Assembly (NCBI GenBank): GCA_023525975.1
Contig: CM042040.1
Span: 57,877,486 to 57,941,485 of the forward strand
Reading direction: 5' to 3'
Length of the DNA: 64,000 nt
Source of the DNA: Smallanthus sonchifolius
Taxonomy: Eukaryota > Streptophyta > Magnoliopsida > Asterales > Asteraceae
Shown: positions 43,820 to 56,787 of the stretch, one piece after another
How positions within the stretch are numbered: the first letter of the stretch is position 1
Layout of the letters: each line of letters begins with the position of its first letter
Program-made: the position numbers and the translations under genes
Notes under the pieces: model-generated
Seen by the model: only the letters and a program-made list of their open reading frames with translations
Told to the model about the DNA's origin: nothing
Database searches by the model: none

Positions 43820-46800
43820 AACTTGGGAATCGAAACTTTGGCTGGTGCGAACTTCTCGTCTTGGAAAGATTCACTAATGCTGTCTCTCGGCTAGATGGAA
43901 TTCGATCACGCACTCGACAAGCTTGAACCTGCTGATCTTACTGACAAAAGCACTCCTCAAGACATTATCAAGCATGAGAAGTGGTCGAGGTTTAACCGCA
44001 TGGCTCTTGTCCTAATGAAGAACTCCATTAGTCCGATCATCAGAGGAGCTATACCCGATTCTAAAGATGCCAAGACTTATCTAGCCTCTGCGGAGGATCA
44101 ATTTAAGGGAACCTCTAAGGCGCATGCTAGCACTCTTATTCTGAAGCTGGTGACTACCAAGTATGACGGGATCAGCGGTATGCGTGAGTACATCATGATG
44201 ATGAATGACATGTCTCGTAAGCTCAAGGGATTAGACATGGAAATTAGTGACGGCTTTCTAGTGCAGTTTATCATGACCTCTCTTCCTAAGTCTTTTGAAG
44301 CTTTCAAAATCAACTATAACACACAGAAAGAGAAGTGGATAATGAGTGAGTTGATTGCAATGTGTGTCTAAGAAGAGGAGTGTCTGAAACTAGAGAAACC
44401 GGATGTTGCTTATCTCATGTCCGTTGATTCAAAGAAAAGGAAGGGCAATTTTCGTAAGAAGGAATCTTATAAGGTCCAGAAACAAGATGCTAGTGGTGCT
44501 TCCAGCTCTAAGAACTTCAAAGGGAATTCTCACTGCAAATTCTGCCACAAGGCTGGATATAGGCAGAAAGACTGCCCGGATTTTAAGGAGTGGCTGAGCA
44601 AGAGGGTAATCATCTTTATATGATTCTTGAGTCCTACAATTTAAATGTTCCATCTTTTACATGGTGGTTTGATTATGGTTCATGTAACCAACTCTTTATA
44701 GGGATTCCTTACAATCCAAAAGCTGGAAAGAAACCGAAGAACACTTAAGATGGGGAATGGAGAAGAACTAGTTGTAAAAGCTGAGGGAACTTTAGAATTA
44801 ATTATAAAAACTGGTTTATGTATTAAACTTTATGATACCATATATATTCCTGAGATTACTCGAAATCTAGTATTAGGACCAAAGTTAGACATTGACGGTT
44901 TTGTTTGTTGTCATGGTCATGACAAACTTTCTATTATGTTAAATTCTCAAGTGTTTGGACGTGGTTATCCGGATGATGGTCTCTATATATTAGAACTAGA
45001 TGATGATTTTTCCAAGTCTTTGTTATCATATAATATCAATGAAAACTTAACAAAGACTAAGCGAAAGCGAGACTTAGAAGCTTCATCCATGTTGTGGCAT
45101 CAACGCTTAGGCCACATTTCACGAGAACGCTTATCTCGACTCGTGAAGGATGAAGTGTTACCATCTCTTGATTTCAATAATTTTGGAAAATGTGTCAAAT
45201 GCCTTAAAGGTAAAATTACATCAGCAAATAAGAAAGGTGCACTAGGAGCTCTAATTTATTAGAACTCATTCACACTGATATTAGTGGCCCTTACCCCGTT
45301 GCTGGTATAACCGGACATACTTCATTTATCACTTTTATTGATGATTATTCTCGTTATATGTACCTGTATCTTATTAAAGAAAAATCTGAATCACTTGCGA
45401 CTTTTAAAGATTATAAAACTGAAGTTGAAAAACAACTTGATCTTCAAATAAAAGTTGTGAGATTAGATAGAGGAGGTGAATATTATGGCAGACATACTGA
45501 TGTGGGTCAGGCTCCTGGTCCATTTTATGAGTTTTGTAAGGGCCAGGGGATCGTAAACTAGTACACCATGCCCGGTACTCCTCAGCAGAACGGTGTTGCT
45601 GAGAGAAGAAATATGACCTTAATGAACATGGTACGCAATATGTTAGCCAACTCAGGTTTACCCTTATTCCTCTGGACCGAGGCCTTAAAAGTAGCTGTTC
45701 ATATACTTAATAGAGTTCCTTCAAAGTCTGTCCCTAAAACTCCTTATAAACTATGGACAAGAAGGAAACTGAGTCTTAGATATATGAAAGTATGGGGTTG
45801 TCTTGCCGAAGCTAAACTCTATAATCCTTTCTTAAAGAAACTAGACATGAAAACTGTCACTTGTTACTTCATCGGTTATCCCGATCACTCAAAGGGTTAT
45901 AGATTCTACTGTCCTTCTCACGTCACTCGTATTGTAGAAACCAAGCATGCCAAATTCCTTGAGGATTTTAAGGTTAGTGGGAGCAGTGAAAATCCTTATC
46001 CAGATTTAGAAGAACTGCAAGACGCGGGGGGAGAGATACGTCACTTACCTTAACTCTGATTACTCCTCTTGTACAGCACGCCGCACCGCACGTCACTTCA
46101 CCACCTCTTACTCAATCAGATTTTAATGTTACTCCTTTTATACCAGAGAATGAAGGCACATCAAACAACCGACATGAAGACAATGTCGAACCCGATAATC
46201 AACTTAGGAGGTCATCTAGGTCCAAAAGGCCTACTAACTTTGATGATTTTGTTACTTACATGATTGAAGCTGAAATGGATGCCGGAAAGTTTGCAGATCC
46301 TACTTCTTATCATGAAGCCATTAGCAGTGAGAAGTCTTCTGAATGGAACAAAGCTATAATTGACGAGCTTGACTCCATAAAGAAAAATGATGTTTGGGAT
46401 TTAGTTGAATTACCCAATGGTGCTAAGCCCGTAGGATGTAAATGGGTCTTCAAAACTAAAATAGATCCGAATGGAAACACTGAACGATATAAAGCGAGAT
46501 TGATTGCGAAGGGCTTCACTTAGAAAGAAGGAATCAAATATCAAAAGACCTTTTCTCCTGTTTCTCGAAAGGATTCATTAAGGATCGTGATGGCCCTAGT
46601 ATCTCACTTTGATTTAGAGCTACATCAGATAAACGTCAAAACCACTTTCCTCAACGACGACTTGAACGAAGACTGTTCATGAAATAGCCTGAAGGTCAAG
46701 AATATCTAGTTTGTAAGTTGAAGAAATCCATATACGAGTTGAAGCAGGCATCACGTCAATGGTACCTAAAGTTTGATGAAGTCATGAAGAAACAAGGTTT

Positions 46801-47853
46801 CCTGAAGAATCAAGTGGATCAATGCACCTACCTCAAGATGAGTGGGAGCAACTTTACTCTACTTGTCCTATACGTAGATGACATTCTATTGGCAAGTAAT
46901 AGTTTAGACATGTTGCATGAGTCGAAGTGTGTACTCTCGCATAACTTCGACATGAAGGATCTCAGAGAGGCTTCTTATGTTATAAGCATCGAAATACACC
47001 GAGATAGATCTAAGGGCATTTTGGGATTATCTCAGAAAGCCTACATCGAACGGGTCCTCACACGTTACAATGCAACAATGCTCTCCTTCTGTAGCTCCAG
47101 TAGTGAAGGGAGATGTTTTTGGTTCTTTCCAATGTCCAAAAACAAAGGTTGAGAAGGAGCAAATGAGAATGATACATTATGCATCAGTAGTTGGGAGCCT
47201 TATGTATGCTCAAGTTTGTACTCGTCTGGACATCGCTTATATTGCTGGGATGCTAGACCGTTATCAGACTAATCCTGGCCTTGATCACTGGAAAGCAGCT
47301 AAGAAAGTACTTCGATATCTGCAATGGACGAAAAAAATATAAACTAACTTATAAAGGAAGTGATAATTTAGAAGTGGTTGGTTATTCTGATTCTGACTTT
47401 GCTAAGTGCAAAGATGACAAGAAATCCACTTCAGGGTACATCTTTATGTTAGCCGGCGGACCTATCTCATGGAAGAGTCATAAGCAACAGTTGACCACAA
47501 CATCCACTATGATGGAAGAATACAAAGTTGTGTATAACGCTACCTGTCATGGAATGTTGCTGAAAAATTTGATCACCGGACTCAAAATAGTTAATTCCAT
47601 TTCTAGACCATTGAAGCTCTATTGTTATAACTCAGGTGTCGTTAGTTTCTCGAACAGTAACAGCTCGACTAGAGCTGGATTATATCTTGATACAAAGTAT
47701 TTGTTCGTACATGAGCGAGTTGAGGAAATTAATCTTTGTATTGAGTATATAAGTACTAAAGTTATGCTTGCGGATCCGATGACTAAAGGTCTCCCACCTA
47801 AAGTTTTCGAAGAACATTTTTCGAAGATGGGCTTTTCCAAAGACCTTATTTAG
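43820..47853 (+). pseudogene. gag-pol of the copia element (broken)
   Basis: Gag starts near 43820 (FSSWKDSLMLSLG). Its zinc knuckle near 44535 reads CX2CX3GYX4C, with Tyr in place of the metal-binding His. The protease tail and the HHCC region (LWHQRLGH, CVKCLKGK near 45095-45210) follow. The integrase core keeps HTDISGP, the second Asp and GTPQQNGVAE. In the RT the first catalytic Asp is Asn (INVKTTF near 46630) while LYVDD is intact near 46875. RNase H-like sequence runs to 47853. Stops or frameshifts occur near 43892, 44369, 45250, 45559, 46521, 46682 and 47100. It is not functional. Confidence 0.9.
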
Positions 47854-48327
47854 TTTGTACTTACTTACGTTTATTAATGAAATTTCTTCAGCTGTTTGAA
47901 TTTGTTTGTCTCTAAATATGTTATGCATGCCTAATGACATATAGACACTAATTAAAAAAACAACGTTAAAGGGCTTACTTATAAATTTGATCCTAAATTT
48001 ACTTATAAAAACAACGTTAAAGCGAGTTGAGGAAATTAATCTTTGTATTGAGTATATAAGTACTAAAGTTATGCTTGCGGATCCGATGACTAAAGGTCTC
48101 CCACCTAAAGTTTTCGAAGAACATTTTTCGAAGATGGGCTTTTCCAAAGACCTTATTTAGTAGCATAATTGTACTTACTTACGTTTATTAATGAAATTTC
48201 TTCAGTTGTTTGAATTTGTTTGTCTCTAAATATGTTATGCATGCCTAATGACATATAGACACTGATTAAAAAAACAACGTTAAAGGGCTTACTTATAAAT
48301 TTGATCCTAAATTTACTTAAGTTTTAA
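47714..48327 (+). repeat. 307-bp tandem duplication across the end of copia pol
   Basis: The segment from AGCGAGTTGAGG (47714) recurs at 48021 and runs to about 48327. It includes the last ~45 codons of pol, the stop and the 3' untranslated part. The copies differ only by a few changes, such as an extra AGCATAA near 48163. Confidence 0.9.
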
Positions 48328-48483
48328 ATTGGGATTGTAGTATGATTAATGGGGGTCTTGAGTTGGATATCGATTCAATGACTGTATTTCTCTGCTACAG
48401 TTTTGGTTTAAAACTAAATTGAGTATTAAGTCTACAGACTTACTAATGCTCATAGTAAATCATTACTCAGCCAAGTGGGAGAA

Positions 48484-48874
48484 TGTAAGACACGATTTAA
48501 TATGTGGCTCTTATAATCATTTATCTAATTATTAAATGATCAAATATAATTATTTATTTATTTATTAACATATGGCTAGTAATTAGTTGATGGGGCTAAT
48601 TACTCTTAATGGGCCACTAATGGGTTTCCCCTTGGGTGTACATACAAATAGAGAGATTACTAGAGGGAATAGACTAATCGATAATTCCATCACCACTAAA
48701 GATATCGTCCCTCTCTCTCCTCATAACCGTGAGTCCTCAAGAACTCACCTTAACCATCCTAATCGTACAACCTAAACGGGAGCCCGATCCAGATCAGAGA
48801 TCATGACGTATTCCCTATCATCGGTGAACTTAGCAAGTATGTATAATATTATTGTTTTCTGTTATATAGTTACA
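48484..48874 (+). repeat. 3' LTR of the copia element
   Basis: Starts TGTAAGACACG after AGTGGGAGAA and ends GTTACA. Direct repeat of the 5' LTR. Confidence 0.87.
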
Positions 48875-48974
48875 AGAACTGCTTCCAATTTGATCAGGAG
48901 CTGTAATCAGATTTAACAAAAAAAAAAAAAAAACACATAAGATTTGAACTCTTGATAAAAGTTGAGTGACTTTA

Positions 48975-49141
48975 GAAAAAAAAAGGTGTTGGCTCCTGCA
49001 TCTATGTTGTGCAAGATATCGATCTAATGTACAAAGGCTTACCCTACACTTTGTGCACGAGATTATTTCACACGGCTTGAACCAATGACCTCGAGGTCAC
49101 ATACTAGCAAACTTATCAGTTGCTACAAGATCCGCCATCAT
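48975..49141 (-). mobile_element. Au-like SINE
   Basis: On the minus strand it has a B-box-like GGTTCAAGCC, then CTCGTGCACAAAGTGTAGGGTAAGCC-like text and a 3' end GGAGCCAACACC followed by a T run, the structure of plant Au SINEs with a poly-T tail. The 14-base sequence GTTGAGTGACTTTA stands on both sides (48961-48974 and 49142-49155) as target duplication. Moved by LINE machinery. Confidence 0.75.
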
Positions 49142-49760
49142 GTTGAGTGACTTTAAAGAGACACATAAATTTTGAGTGACTTTAGAGAACAATGAAAAAC
49201 TTGTTTAATACGTAAAGTTTTTTAAAATAATAATAAAGTATTATTATTATTATTATGAGAAAAGTGAATATAATAAGACTAAATTACATAAATCAACATT
49301 TAAGTATATACTAAATTACACCCACCGACCTTTATCTTCACTAATTACGCTAGACACCCTTTATCTAAATGGTTTGTATCAAATTATAACCTTTAGACTA
49401 ACAGAGGTTAGATTTTTCAGTTAGTTTTTTTATAAACGATCAAATTACCCCAAAATAAAAAAAAAAAATTCAAAAGCATTGTGGGCCCCATCCATTATGC
49501 TTTCTTCCTAAATAAAAACCCAAAACCTACAAATCAAATTCTCATACTTTAAAAAACTTACATTTGGTTGGCAAAATTCAAATCCAAAATGAAACCGACA
49601 GGAGTTTGGTTGGCTGTCCAAATCCAAAATGACCAATAACCCAATTGGTGGGCAAAAATCCAAATCCAAAAATACAGAAGCTTCGACCGAAATACAGAAG
49701 CTTACAATCGGCCTATAACTCAAATCGTTTGTAAGTTTCGACCGAAATATAGAAGCTTAC

Positions 49761-52301
49761 TGTCACACCCCAACCGATGGCGGAATCATCGAGGTGGACA
49801 ATGGAATGATTGTTCAAAAGCACATGATAGCTAAAATATTTCATAATTCATTAATCTAATTAAAAACAACAAATATTCAAGTACAATACAATTCAAATAA
49901 CCTAGTCTACTTCAACACATTGATTTAATTAACTAGATCCATAAGTTCTTAAGTGGAGGAATCTTCAACAAGCAATCACATATCCAAACCTGAAACGTTA
50001 TTTAAAATCAAGTGTCAACTATAAAGTTGGTGAGTACATAAGTTTAGTGGAACCGATAAATAGTAGATAAAGCGTTTTGCAACTCATTGTTTATCTTGTT
50101 AAACATAGCATATATGGTTGTATCATTTATCTAAGCACAATTCAAACCTTGATTGACGCGCTTGAACATAGCACAACAGCTAGGTCCGGTATGTTTGAAT
50201 ATAGTTACCCACTATATCCGATATGTTTGAATATAACACACGGCTATATCCGAGTATGCAGTAATAAACACCCTAACCGGGTGGGCTGGTTAGACACAAT
50301 AGATCTATTAATATTACTGTTGGTTTTCTTGTGTTTAAAGCAAATGATTGTACACCCATGATAATAAGCATATAATCCACATGAATAACACGTATAAATA
50401 ATTTGATTGAGTAGCATGAAATAATGTTTCACCCCAAAGTATGCAAAAATGTAAAATAGGGGCTATGTAACTCACCTGGCTAGCGGATGTTTTAATCCAC
50501 GAGTGCGGGTGATAAGGATGTTGAAAACTAAGCACGATGAAATCCTATGTAGATAAATATGTATTATTGTATGTTTGTATATGTGTATTCGTATTTAAAT
50601 GTGTATAGGTTTATAATAACATTCCTTAAAATTATTTGTATAAAATATTATAGTAAAATAATAATGATTTTTAGTAAAATTTAACATCTAAAAATATATA
50701 TTTAATCTTGTTAAATATTTATATTTTTAAACAAGTAGATATTATATTTATAAAAAAATTTCTATTATTATATATATATATACTTTCTTTTATGAATTAA
50801 AACTTATTTAAACAAGTTTATAAAATATAGGGTTTGTTATTTATTATTTTAAAACTTTGACGGGTTAAATATGCGTGACGAAAAAAAAATGGTTTAATTC
50901 TTTCCAAGATAAACGAACGAGTCAACCAACTCGTAATAGTTTTCATTGTATAGGGAAAATATTAAAATATGATAAAATAAATAAAATAAAAATAGAAAAA
51001 ATTTGGGTTGGGCCGGAGGCCACAAGAATCGAACCCGCGACCTACAACACAAACACACACGCGCATAACCAGTCGGGCTATCGCCTATCGCTGGTTATGT
51101 GTGTGATGTTTAATACATAACACATATGCGAATTGGTCGCTGGTTCTCGGCAACCGGCAAACCAGTGTCCGAGGATATTGGTTTGTCCGGTGATCGATGG
51201 TCTGAGGCTGAGATTTCGATTGGGATAGATTGCTTGTTGATAATAGAAGGTAACAGAACCAATTTGAGGCTCGAACCTGGTCGCGAATGGTCTGGTCGGC
51301 AGGGTCCTAAATCCGAGAATGTCAAGAATGGGAATCAAACTTCGGGATAGATTTAGACTCTGATATTCTGGTCCCAGCTTCTCTCAGAGACGACGAACAC
51401 AATGGTAGTTTCAATTTTGAGTGAGGGTTGGTGGAGAGGGGATGGCGAGCTCGTGCAGGTTCGGTAATGGCTTTTTATAGCCGAGCTCGATCCTGATAAT
51501 GAGACAAGCAATTGAGCATGTCCCGACACTCATCTGGACGAGACGAAACTGTCGAGCCATCTTGCAGGCGTGGAGGTTGACTGTCGGGGTCGAATTCGTG
51601 GCGTGGACTTTCGGCCACAAACACGATCAGGCTTTCTGTATGTCGGGGAGACAAATTGGTCGAGGGCTTTCGTTCGCGTGGGGACGACGAGGTCAGGGAG
51701 ACCAAAATCTGTTGTCGAGGTGCAGGGAACAGACGTGTCGGAGGTTCGCCGGAAAATAGCTCGGACCGTCGGTCAATGGGGAAGACGGCCGGAATTACTA
51801 ATTGGGAAATGGCAGAATTGGTCCCTAAAGTTTGATTCTGTTTAAATAAAGTCCCTGAGATAATTACGGACGGGTCCTTGTGGTTTGATTTGGCCATGTT
51901 TAGTCCCTTAACCGGTTTTTGGTTTAAAACCTTTTAGTTTGAAAAATTTCAAAACAGTCCCCTCAACTTTTTAAAAATAAACTAATTAAATTTCTTTTTA
52001 ATTTTAAATTTTATTTTATAAACTTATATTATTATTATTATAAATATTTTTATAAAAGTTAATTATTTTATTTAAATAGGTTATCTTATTTTATATATAA
52101 GCCTTTTTAATTTAGATTTTTATATAAAATTTTATATAAGTTTAAAACGTATAAAATTTTAATTATTTTAAATCCATAAAATAAATAAAAATAAATATAT
52201 ATTTTGTACAAAATTAAATAAAAACACTTGCATTTCATTCAGTTGAAAATGATTACATGATATATATTGCAAATGCGTGAATAAAAATCTGGAATGTCAC
52301 A
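49761..52301 (-). repeat. 3' LTR of element B
   Basis: Bounded by TGTCACACCCC and GGAATGTCACA on the + strand. TATA box on the minus strand at about 51474-51483 (CTATAAAAAG), and the conserved U3 open block at 51475-51897. Confidence 0.93.
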
Positions 52302-52349
52302 GTCTTCCCATGTTAAAGGAATTTCGCCACGAAATTCAACTAATGGAGG

Positions 52350-55300
52350 CTATGAAAAGAGATGCGGATATTTGGTCTTCACGTTCCCAAGTGAACTCGG
52401 GTCCACGTTTAGACTCCCAATGGATTTTGACAATGGGGATGCGACTACGTTTGAGTTTCTTGACTTCACGGCCCATGATTTCCACGGGTTTCTCAACAAA
52501 GTGCATTTTTTCGTCAATGCGCACTTCATCAAGAGGGATGTGGAGATTTTTGTCGGCTAGGCACTTTTTCAAATTAGATATGTGAAAAGTCGGATGAACG
52601 TTGCTGAGCTCTGAAGGAAGATCGAGTTTGTAGGCCACTTTTCCTACCCTTCCGAGTACCTTGAATGGGCCCACATATCGAGGTGCTAGTTTTCCTTTCT
52701 TTCCAAATCGGACTACGCCTTTCCAAGGTGATACCTTTAGAAGAACCATATCCCCAACTTGAAATTCCAAGGGTTTTCGTCGTTTATCGTCATAGCTCTT
52801 TTGCCGACTCCTTGCTACTCGAATGTTGTCACGAATAAGAGAGATTTTGTCGGTGGTCTCTTGGATAAGCTCGGGGCCGGTGATTTGTGCTTCACCAATT
52901 TCGTTCCAACAAATCGGTGAACGACATTTTCGTCCATAAAGAGCTTCAAACGGTGCCATGTTAATACTTGTGTGGTAGCTGTTATTGTAGGAAAATTCGA
53001 TCAGTGGTAGGTGAGAATTCCAATTGCTGCCAAAGTCAATGACACAAGCATATCCTCGAGAGTTTAGATTGTTCGCTCGGTTTATCCATCGGTATGGGGA
53101 TGGTAAGCCGTGCTTAAATCCAAACGAGTACCAAGCGCAGATTGTAATGATTGCCAAAATCGGGAAGTAAAACGCGAATCACGATCGGAGATAATGTTCA
53201 AAGGGATTCCGTGATGACTTACGATCTAATCAATGTAGATCCGAGCCAATTTCTCGACTCGATAGTCCTCACGAATAGGCAAGAAATGAGCAGACTTTGT
53301 GAGTCGATCGATAATAACCTAGATACTATCGTGCCCACTAGAAGTGCGTGGGAGTTTGGTGATAAAGTCCATGGCAAGGTTCTCCCACTTCCACATGGGA
53401 ATTTCAGGTTGTTCGAGGAGCCCGGAAGGCTTCTGGTGTTCGGCCTTTACTTTAGAACAAGTTAAGCATTTTGCCACAAAGAGGGCAATATCCTTTTTCA
53501 TGTCGGGCCACCAGTATTGTTGACGAAGACCCATGTACATCTTATCAGCTCCGGGATGTACCGAATATCGAGTTTTGTGGGACTCGTTCATCAAAAATAT
53601 ACGAAGGTCGTCGCGATAGGGAACCCAGATACGATACAAGTAATACAATAGGCTGTTGGATTTGGTTTCTAGCAAGAGTTCTACACCACATGCCATTTCT
53701 TGGTACATGTTTCCCTCGGTAACCGAGGTGTGTTGTGCTTAGAGAATGCGAGCTTGGATATCGTTATGAATATGAACACTATGAAGCATGATACGTTCTT
53801 TACGACTCAAGGCGTCGGCTACAACATTTGCTTTGCCGGGGTGGTAGCGAATCTTGCAATCGTAGTCGTTAAGAAGTTCGACCCATCGTCGTTGCCTCAT
53901 ATTCAGCTCCTTTTGATTGAAAATATGTTAGAGGCTTTTGTGGTCAATGAAAACCACGCATTTGGTGCCATAAAGATAGTGTCTCCAAATTTTCAAGGCG
54001 AAAACGACATCACCAAGCTCGAGATCATGGGTCGTATAGTTCTTCTCATGGATTTTGAGTTGACGTGATGCGTATGCAATTACTTGACCATGCTGCATAA
54101 GAACACAACCAAGACCTTGGTTGGATGCATCGCAATAAACGACAAAGTCGTCATTACCACTAGGAAGAGTTAGAACAGGAGCATTGTAGAGCTTGAGCTT
54201 GAGAGTTTGAAAAGCTTCTTCTTGTTTGGGCCCCCACTCGTAAGGTTTGCCTTTGTGAGTCAAGGCAGTGAGCGGAACCGCAATCTTAGAGAAATTTGAG
54301 ATGAAGCGACGATAGTAACCCGCTAGTCCAAGGAAGGAACGAATCTCGGTAGGATTCTTAGGAGTACTCCAATTCTTTACCGCTTCGATTTTTGCCGGGT
54401 CCACATGAATCCCTTTATCGTTGACTATGTGTCCCAAAAATTGAACCTCCTTTAGCCAGAATTCACACTTGGAGAATTTGGCGTATAGTTGTTCTTTCTT
54501 CAAGAGCTCCAAAATCAAACGAAGGTGTTGTTCGTGCTCCGCTTTTGTTTTAGAATAGATGAGAATGTCGTCAATGAAAACGATCACGAACTTGTCTAAA
54601 TAAGGTTTGCATACACGGTTCATGAGATCCATGAAAACCGCAGGTGCATTAGTCAAGCCAAAAGGCATAACCATGAACTCGTAGTGACCATATCTAGTCG
54701 GAAAGGCAGTCTTTGGAATGTCTTCATCGAGGACACGAAGTTGATGGTATCCGGAACGAAGGTCAATCTTGGAGAAACATGTTGAACCTTGAAGTTAATC
54801 GAAAAGATCGTCGATACAGGGTAAAGGATAACGGTTCTTGATTGTAAGCTTGTTGAGTTCACGATAATCGATGCACATTCGAAACGATCCATCCTTTTTC
54901 TTTACGAACAGCACGGAAGCACCCCAAGGTGAATGGCTTGGTCGGATGAATCCTTTGGATGAGAGTTCTTGTAATTGACTTGCGAGTTCTTGCATCTCGG
55001 AAGGTGCAAGACGATAGGGAGCTTTTGCCACGGGAGTTGCTCCGGGCACAAGGTCAATACGAAACTCTACTTGTCTTGGGGGAGGAAGACCGGGTAAATC
55101 CTTGGGGAATACCTCGGGAAAGTCTCGAATGATCGGAATATCTTGCAGTTTCTTACCTTTATCTTTCGTGTCAACTACGTGGGCCAAGAAGACAACGTAC
55201 TTTTTTCCGCAAGTACTTTTGTGCCAATGTGCAAGACATGAGTTGAAGACCACGACACGGTTTTTCACAGAAAATAACTAACGTGTCGCCCGAAGGGAGA

Positions 55301-56787
55301 GGTATACGAATGCACTTTTCGTAGCAAATAACCTCGGCATGGTGCTTGGATAACCAGTCCATGCCAATTATAATATCAAAGTTTCCCAATTGCATTGGAA
55401 GGAGATCAAAAGAGAATTCATGATTATTAAGCTCGAGATTGCAGTCGCGGATGACAGAATTTATAGTAATAGATTTTCCGTTTGCTATCTCCACGGAAAA
55501 AGAATTGTCAAGTTTCGTTCTTTGTTTAGCAAGTCGAGATTCAAAGGTAAGAGACACAAAACTCCTATTGGCACCGGTATCAAATAAAATGGATGCATAA
55601 TGATTGTTTACGAGAAACGTACCGTTTATCACGTCGTTGTTTGCTTGTGCCTCATTAGCATTTATATTAAACGCTCGTCCTCGGGGACCACCTTGATGAT
55701 GAAGTTTTGGGCATCGGTCACGGAAATGGTTTGGGTCTCCACATTCGTAACATGCCCGACCATTAAAAGGTGCCAGATAGTTTGGACGGTTGGCTGGAGC
55801 AGCTTGATGGACGGGAGGATGGGTACGGAAAGTAGTGACCACGTGTCCATATCGTCCACAGCTTGAACACAATCGGCATGGTAAGTTGGCAGGATGGTGG
55901 TACTTGCAGGTCTGACATTGGGGATTTGGACCCAAATAAGGTTTCGGGTTTTGACCCAAAGGGGCCACTTGAATAGTAGGTACGGTGGGAGCTACGGCTG
56001 CGAAGTTTTGACCCTTTCGTTTCTAGTTGCGGTTAGAAGACTCGGGCTTTACATCCTTGACGACCGCAAGAGTAGAAACAACCTTCTTGGAACCCTTTCT
56101 TGTTAAGGTTCCGGCTTTGACGGGGTTGTCGGACAGCGTAGCGGATAGACGGATAGTAGCTTCAAGTGTGGGTGGATTGCTTCCTAACACAGCATCCTGA
56201 ATTTGCATAGGCAGCTCGCCTATGTATTTTTCAATTTCCCGAGCAAGGGGAGTGATCATATGAGGTACTAATAGGCTCAGCTCTTGAAATCGGGTGGTGT
56301 AAGCCAGATTATCCCCGCTGTCTTGGGCAAGATCCCAAAACTCAGTCTCGAGCTTCCTCATTTCATTTCGAGGACATAATTCATCAGTCATGGCTTTCTT
56401 CAGATCATCCCATGATAAGGATGTAGCAACCTCAACACCACGAGTGCTTTTCTCACCGTTCCACCAGGTGAGGGCTCTCTTTTGAAGTACACTTGTGGCA
56501 TAGCGAACCCGAAGATTATCGGGACAGTCACTGTTTAAGAACGTGTTTTCCATACTTTCAAACCATTGTAGTAGGCCGGTAGCACCTTCAGTCCCGTAAA
56601 ATTTTGTAGGGTTGCACGAGTTAAAGTGCTTAAACGTGCATGGAGGCGGGTTGGTACCACCGTTTCCCTGGATGTTGTGAGACCCGTCACTGTTGTTATT
56701 GGCTTGGGTCATTTGTCCCACCAGTTGGGCAAGAAGAGTAGCAAGATCCGGGTTGGAAGTGCTAGAGTTTGCACGTCGAGGAGGCAT
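52350..56787 (-). pseudogene. gag-pol of element B (broken)
   Basis: Starts at ATG 56787 (MPPRRANSSTSN). Gag has two CCHC knuckles. The protease keeps DTGA, and RT, RNase H, integrase and a chromodomain-like tail follow. Stops replace Lys at 56023, Gln at 54795 and 53928, Lys near 53742 and Trp at 53319. A base is gained in an A run near 55206. Seven bases are lost near 53050 and eleven near 52365, the latter shifting the chromodomain end. RNase H and the C-terminal integrase part remain readable. The element cannot move on its own. Confidence 0.92.

Larger units (their letters stand above)
41566..48874 (+). mobile_element. Full-length but decayed Ty1/copia element
   Basis: LTRs of about 390 bases (41566-41954 and 48484-48874) enclose a leader, gag and pol. 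A primer-site-like TGGTATTAGAACAG begins at 41971 and the purine tract AGTGGGAGAA precedes 48484. The order protease, integrase, RT, RNase H is that of copia elements. The exact inner LTR ends are uncertain by up to about 10 bases because the copies agree through GAACTG. The 5' LTR's first base is changed (TG to AG). No clear target duplication. The leader contains three unusual repeat systems and a nested antisense LTR. Confidence 0.9.

Noticed and set aside
47680..48147. 155-codon minus-strand frame over the copia 3' end
   Set aside because: Antisense to the real pol frame and created by the 307-bp tandem duplication. The same residues repeat because the DNA repeats.
50077..50361. 94-codon frame in the element B LTRs (also 58024-58308)
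   Set aside because: Present in both LTR copies because they are LTRs. Low-complexity hydrophobic translation with no counterpart in family A.
51499..51845. + strand open frames across the element B LTR (also 59437-59783)
   Set aside because: They are antisense shadows of the U3 open block discussed for family A. I keep only that orientation as a possibility.
53700..54068. 122-codon + strand frame, with a counterpart at 8292-8660 on the minus strand in element A
   Set aside because: Mirror image of the RNase H/integrase coding region in both elements. The similarity follows from conservation of the sense frame.
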